NCBI GenBank assembly: GCA_024114885.1
Contig: CP099424.1
Coordinates: 1,488,001 to 1,552,000, forward strand
Length of the DNA stretch: 64,000 nt
Reading direction: 5' to 3'
From: Septoria linicola
Lineage: Eukaryota; Ascomycota; Dothideomycetes; Mycosphaerellales; Mycosphaerellaceae
The notes below the pieces were generated by a model, which saw only the letters and a list, made by a program, of their open reading frames with translations, had not been told where the DNA came from and did no database searches. A program made the translations under genes and the position numbers. Every line of letters begins with the position of its first letter. Within the stretch, counting starts at the first letter, position 1. Of this stretch, positions 9,973 through 20,800 are shown one piece after another.

Positions 9973-12900
9973 ATGGCACAGACAGAAGGAGTCGCGAATG
10001 GCAACTCCCACAACACCGACCACGCCCGCAAGGCCTCTGTGGTGATCAACGCATCTGGCGCGACTGGCAGCCTGGCCAACGGAGGTCCCGTCAGCCAGAA
10101 TGGCAATCGTCCTGCCATCAGCTTCGGCTCGATGAATGCGCAAGGCGGCGAGCAAGGCGGCGCATCGGGTCAGTCGCAGAGTGCTTCACTGCAACAACCG
10201 CGCGAGAACCCACGCGTGACCTCGCCGGCTCATTCACCATCGCCCATCCCCCAGCCCGCAGCAAGCGGCGGACGCCCACCCTCAAGTCTGCCAGCGCAGA
10301 GCAACACCGGACTTGCTTTTGGAAGTCTGCCAGCAGACACCGAGACAGTAAGTCATCTTCTAATGAACGCGACATGATTGGTGCTCGAGGCTGACTTTTT
10401 TCCCAGATGCGAGGACACAGCCACATTCCATCTACACATGAACGTCGTCCATCTTCACACTCGATGCAGAGTGAATTGAGCAACCAAGGCATGCGTCCCG
10501 CCTTCCCGCCCCAAGGTCGAGGCAGCGGTCGAGGACAATTCACTCCTGGTCAGCAGTATATGGGTTCACCCGGCGCGCAGTACCGCAACCTACCAAACCA
10601 ACAACCTCGAAATCAGTTCCCACAACCCTTCAACCCACAACAAGCACCTGGCTCGCCTTACGGTCGCCCAGCAGCACGCGCATCTCCAGTTCCCATGAAC
10701 GCCCAACCACACATGCAAGGCCAGCAGATGAACTATCAGCAACACGGCTACCAAATGCACCCTCAACAAGTAAATACACCCGCTTTCCTTCAACCTGACT
10801 CGACAAAGGCGCGTTCTGCTTCGGCGACATCACTCCGAAAAGTCAGCTCTCCCAGCGACAGAACGGACAGTCCGCTGCAACAGAGCGCGCCAGTCTGCGA
10901 GGCAGCTCTCGCGCAACCAGCTAACAACGACATGAACGACATTCTAACAAGTTCGCAGCAGCAACAGATGTACGGCATGCCGCCCTACGACGCCCAAGGT
11001 GGTTACTACAACTACTATCCACCTCAGTACTATGGCCAGCCACCACAGAGCCCTCGTCCTGGCTATCCAAGCCCCTTCCAAGGCGGCGCTGCTGGTATGC
11101 AGCCTCCCTTCCACCCCTCTGGAGCGCCAGGCATGGCTCGCACACCATCACAGGCCTCGGAGCGTCCAGCTTCGAGCCTAAGCCATCCGCAGACTCCTGC
11201 TCAAAGTGCTCCAGTGCCATCCGGCACACCTATCCAGAATCCCGCCACGCCTGTCCAGTCCAGCAGTTTCGTCCGCCCTGTGAAAAAGAGCAACGCGATC
11301 AAGATTACTGACGCAAATGGCAACGCCATCGACTTCACTAAGCCGTCCACACCGGCGCAATCTTCTTCTCAAGGTCCAGTCATCGTCTCCACCCCGAATG
11401 CCCCAACGCCGCCGCCACGAGCTGGCAGCAACAGCCACAACCGCGCCGAAAGCAAGAGCGCGCAGTCTACCGAAGCCGCAAAGAACGCGTTCGCCGAGCA
11501 GATCAAGCGTAAGCTGGCGGAGGACAAGCGTCAAGCAGAGGAGGCAGCAGCAACAAAATCAAAGGATGCTTCTGACAAGGCTGCTGAAAGCAAGAAGGCC
11601 GAGGAGGCCGCTGCCAACCAGGTCAAGCAGGCGGCTGCGGAGGCAGAAAAGGCTGCCGCCAAAGCTGCCGCTGACAAGAAGGCTGAGGAGGATGCTGAGG
11701 CGGCCAAGAAGGCTGCTGAAGCTGATGAGGACGAGAAGACCCGCAAGCAGAAGGAGGAAGACGAGCGCTTGGAACGTGAAATCGAGGAGATGGAGCGCAT
11801 GGAGAAGGAAGAAGAGGAGCGAGAAAAGGCATATCAGGAGAAGAAGGCCAAGGAGAAGGCTGAGAAGGAGGCCAAAGCCAAGGCCAGCCTTGACGACGAT
11901 CTCAAGCGCGCTGAGCGCGAGGCTGAGGCTCGCGAGGAAGCTCGTGAGCGCGAGCGCGAGTCCGCTGAGAAGAAGCCGGATGCCGATGATGAAGCCAAGT
12001 CCATGTTCGCACAGCTGAAGAAGACCACTCTGGGTCCTCAAGGCTCTGCTCTTGACACTGCAAGCGGCACTGAGACTCCAACGTCCGAGAAGGACGACGA
12101 TGAGCCCGCTGAGGCTGCCCCAGCTGCTGCTCCTCGCGCCGGCGCACAAAAGCCGAAGCCAGCTCACCTTAAGCTTGAAACCAACAAGCCAGTCGAGCGC
12201 GCAGAGCCAACCCCTGGTATGCAGGCACTTAAGTCCTCTCGATTCCTGGAGGTCAAGGAAGAGGCGAAGTACCCAGATGGCTTCAAGTCCCCCAATCCCG
12301 CCCTCAACCCTGCTGCTGGCGCCCGCAACGGTCATGCTTACGATAAGGCCTTCTTGCTGCAATTCCAGAGTGTCTTCAAGGAGAAGCCATCTGTCGATTG
12401 GGACCAGAAGGTCAAGGACACTCTTGGCCCTAGCGATGACTCCGCCCGCACGCCAGCACGCACACCTTCTAACATGGGATCGCGTCAAGGTTCGCGAGGC
12501 GGACAGCCTTTCGGCGGACCGATGGGCGGCGCCATGGGCAGTTTCGCTGGCCCAATGGGCACAGGCAACGCTCGTGGTACTACCTCCGAGCAAAGATTCC
12601 AAGCAGCACAGATGGGCGGCATGGGTCGTCCTGGCATGCCCGCCGGACGTGCTCCAAGCCAGCTCGGCGTCGGCATGGGTCAACCTGGTGTTGGCATGAG
12701 CCGCAACAACAGCAACCTGCCGATGGGCAGCATGAACCCTCCTCGACAGCAAGGATCTCGTGGTGGCCGCGGCGGCAGTAGGAATGACCGCCAGCACAGC
12801 AAGCGACAAGATCAAGCTGATAGCAACAAGATGCCTCTGACTGCTCACATGGAGATCAAGCCTATCGAGGTTACACAGGGTGGTTGGAAACCAATGAGTC

Positions 12901-14302
12901 TTGTGGGCGGGCAGCAACAATCAGCTGCTGGACCAGACCCATCCGGCTTGATGGCACCTGACATGGTGCAGCGTAAGGTCAAGGCCGCGCTGAACAAGAT
13001 GACTCCAGAGAAGTTCGAGAAGATCTCCGATCAAATTCTTGAGATTGCCGCACAGTCCAAGCACGAGACTGACGGTCGCACACTTCGACAAGTCATCCAG
13101 CTCACATTCGAGAAGGCTTGTGATGAGGCTCACTGGGCTGGCATGTACGCCAAGTTCTGCCAGAAGATGCTCACCACCATGAGCGCTGAGATCCGCGACG
13201 AGACCATCAAGGACAAGAACGGAAACCCTGTTGTTGGCGGTGCTCTCTTCCGAAAGTACTTGCTCAACCGCTGTCAGGAGGAGTTCGAGCGTGGATGGCA
13301 GGCCAATCTGCCCGACAAGCCAGAAGGCGAGTCGCAGGAGGCTGCTCTCCTATCAGACGAGTACTACGTCGCCGCTGCTGCCAAGCGTCGTGGTCTTGGT
13401 TTGATCCAATTCATCGGTCAGCTGTACAAGCTTCGCATGCTTACGCTCCGTATCATGCACGAGTGTGTACTGCGTCTGCTCAACTTTGAGGGCGACCCAG
13501 ATGAGGCTGCCATCGAGAACTTGACCACACTTCTGAAGTCTGTTGGCTCGACCATGGACGAGGAGGAGCAAGGTCAACAGCTCATGAAAACCTACTTTGA
13601 TCGTATCGATTCGGCCATCATGCAGAACAAGGCTTTGCCAAGCAGACCTCGCTTCATGATTCTCGACCTTATTGACCTGCGCAAGGCAGGCTGGAAGGGC
13701 AAGGACAACGCCAAAGGGCCGAAGACGATCCAGGAAATTCACGACGAAGCTGCAGTCGCACAGGCAAAGGCTGAAGCCGAGAGATCCAAGGGACCTCGCG
13801 GCGGCCCACCAGGTGGTCGCATGCCAGCCGGCCGTGGTGATGCCCGCAACTTCTCTGGCAATATGCCACCACCGCAAGACTACAACCGCACAAACGTCGC
13901 CATGGATGATCTCCGAAGACTCCAAGCTCGTGGTTCGAACCCACGTTCTGGTGGGTCTCTCGGCCCTGGCGGCAGCCTTGGACCAGCCGGCTTAGGCCCT
14001 CGCACTGGCAGCAGACGTGGCGCCGGCTTGGCTCCTGGCTCATCGGGCACGTCCAGAACAAACACTCCTCCTGTGGGAGATAAGAAAGAGGAGCCAGCGA
14101 CCGCGCAGAATGCTTTCAGGTGAGTCTCTCGTTTCCCCTCCACTTCTATTGTCATATACTAACACGTCTTAGCGCTCTCGCTGCCCTCGATGCCTCCGGC
14201 GATCAACCAGAGGAAGCACAGTCCGAAGCAGCATCACCGCCAGCCGCTCGGAACCGGTCCAAGTCACCGTCGGCGGCTGAGAAGGATGAGACAACTGCAT
14301 GA
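9973..14302 (+). CDS. Eukaryotic translation initiation factor 4G
   Basis: Scaffold of the cytoplasmic eIF4F cap complex, bridging eIF4E, eIF4A and the 43S ribosome. Exons are 9973-10347, 10407-14119 and 14173-14302, giving 1405 aa; the phases agree. The N-terminal ~450 residues are low-complexity, rich in Gln, Pro, Ser and Asn. About residues 480-670 form a highly charged Lys/Glu/Ala helix. An eIF4E-binding motif YDKAFLL fits YxxxxL-phi at about residue 770. Gly/Arg/Met-rich linkers follow, then the MIF4G domain from VQRKVKAALNKM to LIDLRKAGWKG (about 979-1222), and a Gly/Arg/Ser-rich tail. There is no MA3/W2 domain, as in other fungal eIF4G. The start is uncertain: the frame is open upstream of 9973, so an extra 5' exon is possible. 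Confidence 0.93.
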
Positions 14303-15100
14303 GATACCCCATTTGCGCTGCTTTAAAAGTACGACTGTATCCACTACGCTTCGGACTGTGTTACCACTATTACGACTACTAATCTGCATTTGCACCGGGT
14401 CGAGGGATAGAGAAGAGCAACAAATGCTTTTCGCATGGTTGCTCTCAAGAAGCCACTTCTTGTGTGTTGTAAAAGTTTTTCGACAATGCACAGCAACAAG
14501 GGCATTTTCTGCGCGAGAGTTTGCGACATTACGACGCACTTTGGATCAGCAAAAGGACAATACGGGCGACGGCGTTCACCATGGCTCTAGAAATGGGATT
14601 GACTGACTGATCGCGATGCGCTATGCTTCTCTACTGCTTTTGACGTTGCTCTGCGCGTCCGACTTGGAGAGGGGCTGATCTGCAGGAGCGGCCTCGCGGC
14701 TGCCAGCAATCAGCTCTCTTGTGGGATAAGGATAGGACCATGGGCGGCTTCGTGATGAGCGATGCTGTAATGAGCACGGTCTAATGTCTAAACTATTCTC
14801 CAAGACGCAACGAGTACACGCTTCGATGAATGGGATTGAGAGTGGTTGTGTGAGCTAGTTGGTGGATGAGGGAGACAGCTTCCGGACACTCGTGCTTGTT
14901 AGGAGTGTACATACTGCTTCGAATTCCAAGCATGACTGAAACCTTTCTCGTTTCTCGTCTCAATTTCCTTCATCGTGCAAAAATGGTTGCGCAGCTCGTC
15001 TTGTCCGAAGCCATCACGTGCGCGCCGGGCTTCAGTCTCGACGACACCTCGTGCCGGAGCCATTGGCCGAGCCGATGACCTCTTGACAACACAACACAAC
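14303..15100. other. Intergenic region between eIF4G and thioesterase
   Basis: Contains the eIF4G 3' UTR and the thioesterase promoter. Only short overlapping frames occur on both strands, without motifs. No repeat or RNA gene is seen. Confidence 0.4.
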
Positions 15101-15911
15101 ATGAGTAGTAGCAGATGCTTGCCCTTTGTGCGATCGGTGTGGGAGTCGTTCCGAGCCAACTCGGGTCTTGAGCCAAGGTCAGAACACTTTTCCCATGCGA
15201 TTGCCATTTGCTGACCTCGGGTCAAGGCTTCTCGATGGAGTACGAACCCCTTCCCATGCTGCATCCACAAGACACCCAGCCAGGTGCTGGAAATGCTGAC
15301 ATGATCCAAAGATCATGTCAAGAATTGTCCTGCTAATACAACGACCTTGATCAGCTACGTGTAACCGCCGCCCGTCCAGGCACAGTCAACTTCGAGCTTG
15401 AGATCCAGCATGAGCATACAGTATGTCTCTTATTAACCAATATAGCCTTCGAAAACTGTCGGTCATTGACTAATCTCGTACACAGAATCGCCTGAAAATC
15501 CTGCACGGAGGCACCATAGCCTCGATGGTTGACCTTGGCGGAAGTCTCGCAGTAGCATCCCGAGGACTCTTCGCCACGGGCGTCAGCACAGATCTGAATG
15601 TCACGTATCTCAACTCCGGGGGCAAGATTGGCGATTTGATCAGGGCGGAGGTCACGTGTGATAAGTGTGAGTTCGTTCCGTCTTTCTTTATTGTCCTAAC
15701 CGACGAGCGAGCGGGGCAGGAAGCCAGGAGGCAGCTATGCTGTACAAGAACTAACACAATCACAGTCGGCAAAACCCTCGCATACACGAGCATCGTCTTC
15801 CGCAATGAAAAGGACGAGTTGGTCGCGAGAGGAAGTCATACAAAGTATGTCAGCATCGCGTGGAAGGATCCGCAGAATATTGTTGAGGAGTTGAGTCCGA
15901 GACCATCGTAA
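15101..15911 (+). CDS. Hotdog-fold acyl-CoA thioesterase (PaaI/ACOT13-like)
   Basis: Predicted to hydrolyse acyl-CoA thioesters. Five exons give 160 aa with consistent phase: 15101-15177, 15227-15239 (13-nt microexon), 15355-15420, 15486-15666 and 15766-15911. The core holds the signature NRLKILHGGTIASMVD (HGG at about 59-61 and the acidic residue at 67), followed by GLFATGVSTDLNVTYL and a C-terminal strand with FGKTLAYTSIVF. Length matches the single-hotdog family of 130-170 aa. The microexon was chosen because it links SGLEPR to the conserved strand LRVTAARPGTVNFELE in phase; other joins bring in a stop. The start ATG has an adenine-rich context (cacaacATG). Family members act in mitochondria or cytosol; no clear targeting signal is visible. 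Confidence 0.85.
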
Positions 15912-16178
15912 GCTCAGTGAGCCATCATCCCACAATATATCACTACAACTAGATATAAGTCATCCGCAGAATCATGACGGAGTGACTCCCTTCATAACTC
16001 TGGTAGAGCGACAGTGCTATACGTTGACGTTGCAGATACCAGCACGTCTGAAGCGCGTGAAGATTGCCAGCCTACCCAGTGCAAGTCCACCTAGTCCCCT
16101 CCATCGTTCTACGTTCCCTCTATCACGCAAAAGACCTTTCACATCGCAAAAGATGTCTACCCAGCAAAAAAGACATAT

Positions 16179-16343
16179 GGCGCGACGGGAATTCGAATCC
16201 CGGCCTTCAGATTGCTCACAACAAGACTCTTCACACTGTTGACGTCTCAACACATCTCTCTCTTGTTTCACAGAGGACACTCCTCATCTCCAGCTTCCAA
16301 GCTGCTTGGGGAACTGATGTGTTAACCACTACACTACCGCGCC
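16179..16343 (-). tRNA. tRNA-like gene with ~92-nt intron, anticodon unresolved
   Basis: On the minus strand the ends fold as a cloverleaf. Acceptor GGCGCGG pairs with TCGCGCC, with A as discriminator at 16178. The D stem is GTGT/ACAC with an AGTGGTTA loop. The T arm is CGGGA-TTCGAAT-TCCCG. A-box (TAGTGTAGTGG) and B-box (ATTCGAAT) promoters are present. The anticodon stem TCAG/CTGA is split by about 92 nt, long for a fungal tRNA intron. The 5' half of the loop reads TTCCCCA, which hints at Gly(CCC), but the expected T33 is not in place and pair 31-39 is T/T. It may be a functional intron-containing tRNA or a pseudogene. Confidence 0.6.
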
Positions 16344-16538
16344 GTGTTGATTGATGGAGGTGAGTGGAGGGGAGAGGGTATGTATGGGTTGGGTAGGTAA
16401 GGAAGGGGGGGGCGGTGATTGAGGAAGGAATGAAGGAAGGAGTGCGTCTTCGACTTTGGCGCAGGTCTTCTTCACTGTCAAGCAGTACTCCGCTCGTGAG
16501 TCTTCAACATTCCCCTCTAAGCCCACACTTCCACATCC

Positions 16539-16694
16539 GGTTCTGTAGTGCAATGGTCAGCACGTCTGACACAAAACAGGGGGCGGCAAAGAATCGACCC
16601 CAGCACTCCATTGTGAGCATGCGAGCATCCTTAGATGTTACTCATTCCCACAATATGTGCTCAGGAGATCTACGTTCGATTCGTAGCAGGACCA
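16539..16694 (+). tRNA. tRNA-like gene with ~83-nt intron, anticodon unresolved
   Basis: Acceptor GGTTCTG pairs over 7 bp with CAGGACC (one T-G wobble), with A as discriminator. The D stem is GTGC/GCAC with an AATGGTCA loop. The anticodon stem is TCTGA/TCAGG. The T arm CTACG-TTCGATT-CGTAG is perfect. A box TAGTGCAATGG and B box GTTCGATT are present. The body resembles eukaryotic tRNA-Gln, but the loop after TCTGA reads CACAAAA, so T33 is missing where expected and the anticodon cannot be read. It lies about 195 bp from the previous tRNA-like gene, on the opposite strand. The shared long-intron architecture makes chance folding unlikely. Confidence 0.55.
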
Positions 16695-16904
16695 GATGCA
16701 CTCGTTTTGCCCATCACAGCAACTTTTGTCAGTACTGGGATACTCCCTCTCATCTTCTGAATCCGGCCAAAGCTGTACATATATCATTTCTTTCTTCTGC
16801 CTACGCCGTGTCAAAGGTGGCAGATGGCTCCGGGCTTCATCTGGCAGAGCACATCTGTAACATACAGAAAAAGGGTAGTCTCTTGTCCTCTCGTTCCTCA
16901 CCAC

Positions 16905-17626
16905 CTACTTTGCGCCCACCTTCTCCTTTGCCTGCTCATACTTCTCCTTGACCTGATCCGTCAAACTCTTCCCTTTGCTTTCTTGCTCCAACTCCCACTC
17001 TGCATTTCGGTAGTATTTCGCCGTGTCCACGCCATGTTGGTTGTGGTTGACAAAATTGAACCACGGCATGACATGTAGGAAGACACCCGAATATCTGCTC
17101 TGCCTCGCTGCGGCGCCTTGCATGTATTCTGTGAGAGTGGACACGCCATATAGCGGCTCGCCCTTCTTGACCTTGTCGGTCATTTCCCGCATGTCCATTT
17201 CAATTTCTCGTCGGTTCTCGGAGAAGCCGTAGAAGCGGTTGATGGAGGAGGAGTAGAGGTAGAAGAAGCCGGCAGCAGCACCGACGGCGGTCTGCAGACG
17301 CATGATCTGGGCGAAACCACCGCGGCCGACTTCCGAGGGAGAGATGCGCTCGAACCAGTACATGAGGGCGGGGCCAGCAGCAGTCACGGCAGCGGCGCCG
17401 GCGTAGTCGGAGGCGCGGGCATATCGCATGACACGCTTGAAGTGCGGGTCCGAGTCAATGAGCTGGGGGGATGTGTTAGTAGACAGCGTGAGAGGAGAGA
17501 GGCTGGTGGATCATGTCGCACGGGATAGTCGCCATTGAGACGCTTTGCTGGCACTTGCGGTCTGCCGGTCGCGCCCAGCTCGGGGCCTTCGGTCATGGAG
17601 ATGACTTCGCCCTGTCGTTCGCCCAT
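16905..17626 (-). CDS. NADH-ubiquinone oxidoreductase 21-kDa-type accessory subunit (complex I)
   Basis: Accessory subunit of mitochondrial respiratory complex I in the inner membrane. Exon 1 is 17522-17626 (MGERQGEVIS...GDYP) and exon 2 is 16905-17462, giving 220 aa. The 59-nt intron (GTGCGA...CCCCCAG) keeps phase 0. Exon 2 begins LIDSDPHFKRVMRYARASDY, the conserved start of this family. Two hydrophobic segments follow (about residues 52-68 and 87-105), then the soluble C-terminal domain with PWFNFVNHNQHG and a charged Lys/Glu end. It is divergent with Cwf11, 239 bp between start codons. Confidence 0.88.
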
Positions 17627-17865
17627 CGTGAGGCGCTTGTCGTGTGCAATTGCTGCTGAGGAAAGTGTCACTGCACAGCTCGTCGTGTGTTCCTGTTCCT
17701 GGTGAAGTCGACGGGTCTCCAGATGCTCACTACGGCGAGTAATAGCAGCAAAAGGGACACAAAGATTCGAAACTTTGTCCCACGCGATCAACGTGCAACT
17801 TCTCACTTTCCCCTGCTGGTCAGTCGCGAGGAGAAGAGGAGAAGAAGAAGAAGAAGAAGGACAAC
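17627..17865. promoter_or_regulatory. Divergent promoter shared by the complex I subunit and Cwf11
   Basis: Only 239 bp separate the two start codons on opposite strands, so both promoters must lie here. A purine tract of GAG/GAA repeats (about 17828-17860) sits directly before the Cwf11 ATG and is probably its 5' leader. No clear TATA box is seen. Confidence 0.5.
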
Positions 17866-20800
17866 ATGGCTCGACCGGGAATCAGCGACCTGATTGGCGA
17901 CCACGGAATCGCCCAAATTGCACGCGACACATGGCTCACCACAACTTCGCCCAAAGTGCTGCCCGCGACCATCGCAGAGCTCTGGAAGCTCGCCGAAGAT
18001 GATCAATTTTCGCCCTTCTCTCTGCTACTCCTCGAACAGCTGCAAGCACTGGAGCGCTATCTATGGCCGGGATACACCGAGAATGCCTCCCACCAGCATG
18101 TCCTCCTCATCGCCCTCCTCGTCAACACGAAACGATCCGAAAACCTACCCACCTGGGTCATCTTTGCCAATGCTCCCGACGAGTTCTCCAGCTTCTTCCG
18201 ACGAGTGCTACACCTGACCATCGACTCGAGTCTTGCCACGAATCTGCGCGAATATTTGCTGGCTTTCATCGTCGGCGCATACCAAAGTCTGGACCATGGA
18301 ATTGTGCGCAAAGAATGCGCTCCCCTGGTGTCCATTGGCATCTGGCACAACCTGCACAGTAATGGTGCGAGGGAGAGGAGGGTGGCGAGGAGCACACAAT
18401 TGCAAAAGGCGTGGCGGGCGTCAGGGAAGAAGTTCGACAACGCAGATGCTGCGGGCCAGGCGAGACTGCGGTTTGAGAGGAGCTGGCTGTACTTGCTCGT
18501 GCTGAGCTTCTTCGACAAGCTATATGCTGCGAACAAGAAAAGCGATGATGTGGCGTACTGCGAGCGATTCCTGGAGCTATTGTGTGATTTACAGAGCCAG
18601 CTTCCCACCCGCCGATATGTGAACACTCTGCTGCATGACTTGAATGTCCTGCCTGCGATTGCTCTGTCACCACTGCACCAACAAGAATCGCGGATACGAG
18701 ACTTCTACGATCTACTCGTGCACTACACCCACTTCCCCATCGACGATCAGACGGGAAGGCAGTTGAGCAGGCAGGAATATGAGGAGACACAGAATGCGAG
18801 CATTTCCAGGTTACAAAAGGTCGCCATGAAATTGCAGCCAGACAAGCTGAAAATCTTGATCTTGACCAATTTCGGCGCATTGGGGCAACGCAGCGAACTA
18901 CAAAGCCACCTGCAGGATCTGAGCGATGAAGAGCTGCTTCAACTATGTCAAGAGTTCGGGCTGAGGACGAGAGAATACCCAGAGACAACACAACTGCTTC
19001 AGGACCGAGTGTTCTTGCTTGAGATCCTCTTATCGGAGATTGAGCACAAGTCATATTACGCAGAGCGCATGCGCAAGCTGCAGACTCTGCCCACTGAAGA
19101 CGCCTTGTACAACAATGCCAGGCTACCAGCAGACGAGCATGTCGTCAGCCAGCCACTGGCGATCCCGAAGCTCAATCTGCAGTACCTCACGATTGGCGAC
19201 TTCTTATGGCGATCATTCACCTTGTACCGCTACGAAGCCTTCTACAGTCTGCGGAAACATCTTGAAGACACGATCAAGAGACTGCAGCCGCGAAGGGGCG
19301 GTGGAATTGTGCGATTTGACGGTTTCTCGCGCATGGCTATTCCAATCCCAAAGCCTGCTATCATTGAGACCTCTGCACCACGAGTAGGCGAGACTGTGCC
19401 TGCTGAGGTCAAAGTGGAGATCATCCTCGATGTGAGCAGATTACAGCCTGGGTTGCGGCGGGAGTGGGAGAGCTTGAGACCAGATGACACTGTCTATCTG
19501 CTAGCACTTCAACCAGAAGACAATGCGCACAAGCTCACCAATGGCGCTGCTGCGAAGCAGTCTGTGGGTGAAAAATTTGGTCTGAAAGCAGTCAGATGCG
19601 CTGAAGTCCTCAGTGTGCTCGACGAGAACAGCAGAGCATTAAAGCACAAGGACGGCCAGGATTACAGTGACAGCGGACCCCGGCCTAGGCAGCGGCGACT
19701 ATTGCTGAGGCTAGATGCAGCCTCTTACCAGGCTGACAAGGATCGGGAGGCTACTGGCAAGCCCGACATCTACGAGAGTGTCAACCTAGTCGTACGAAGA
19801 AGAGCCAGAGAGAACAATTTCCGACCTGTCCTCGAAAGCATAAAGCAGCTTGCTACGTCAGATGCTCCAGTACCGTCGTGGTTCGAAGAGGTGTTTTTGG
19901 GCATTGGCGACCCTGCCTCTGCTACCTACAAGAGGCTTCCAAACAAGCTTCAAAGCGTGGACTACCGCGACACATTCCTCGACTGGCAGCACTTGATCGA
20001 GTCATTGCCTGGCAAGACTATCGAGCCGGATCCAAAGTTGGATTCTATTCCTCCTCCGCCTTACGTGTTGCAAAACACTGGATCGGCACCTGCACCACCT
20101 CCTGCAAAGAGCAAGAAGAGACGACGAGATCAGCCAGATGGCCCAGACCCGGCACCTGCAGCGGAGACTTTCCGAGTATCGACATATCAGCCGCCCAACT
20201 CTGGTCCGTACCCTGAGGATGCGCCGAAGCTGAACCACGTACGGTTTACGCCGACCCAGGTGGAAGCTGTCACTGCAGGCACCCAGCCTGGGCTGTCATT
20301 GATTGTTGGTCCGCCAGGAACCGGCAAGACTGATGTGGCAACACAAGTCATTAGCAACATCTATCACAACTTTCCACAGCAGCGCACATTACTGATTGCA
20401 CACTCGAATCAGGCTCTCAATCAGCTGTTCCAGAAGATTGTAGCGTTGGACATTGACGAACGACATCTGCTGCGTCTTGGACACGGCGAGGAAGAGTTGA
20501 CTACAGAAGCTAGCTTCAGCAAGGCAGGCCGGATCGAATCTTTCCTTGAACGTGGTGGTCGCTATCTTGCTGAGGTGCAACGACTTGCCGCTAGCATTGA
20601 AGCTCCTGGAGCGCATGGCAGCACATGCGAAACAGCAGAATACTTTGATCAAGTCTGGGTGCAGCCAAGGTGGAAGCGCTACTGGGACAACATCGAATCT
20701 GACGATGCCACCGCTGAGCAGATTGTGGGCACGTTCCCCTTCCAGTCATTTTTTGCTGATGCACCACAACCTCTATTCCTGCCTGATGCCTCGAAAGAAC

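Noticed and set aside
11559..12920. 453-codon Leu/Ser-rich minus-strand frame
   Set aside because: Antisense shadow of the Lys/Glu/Ala-rich part of eIF4G; repeated codons on one strand give long open frames on the other.
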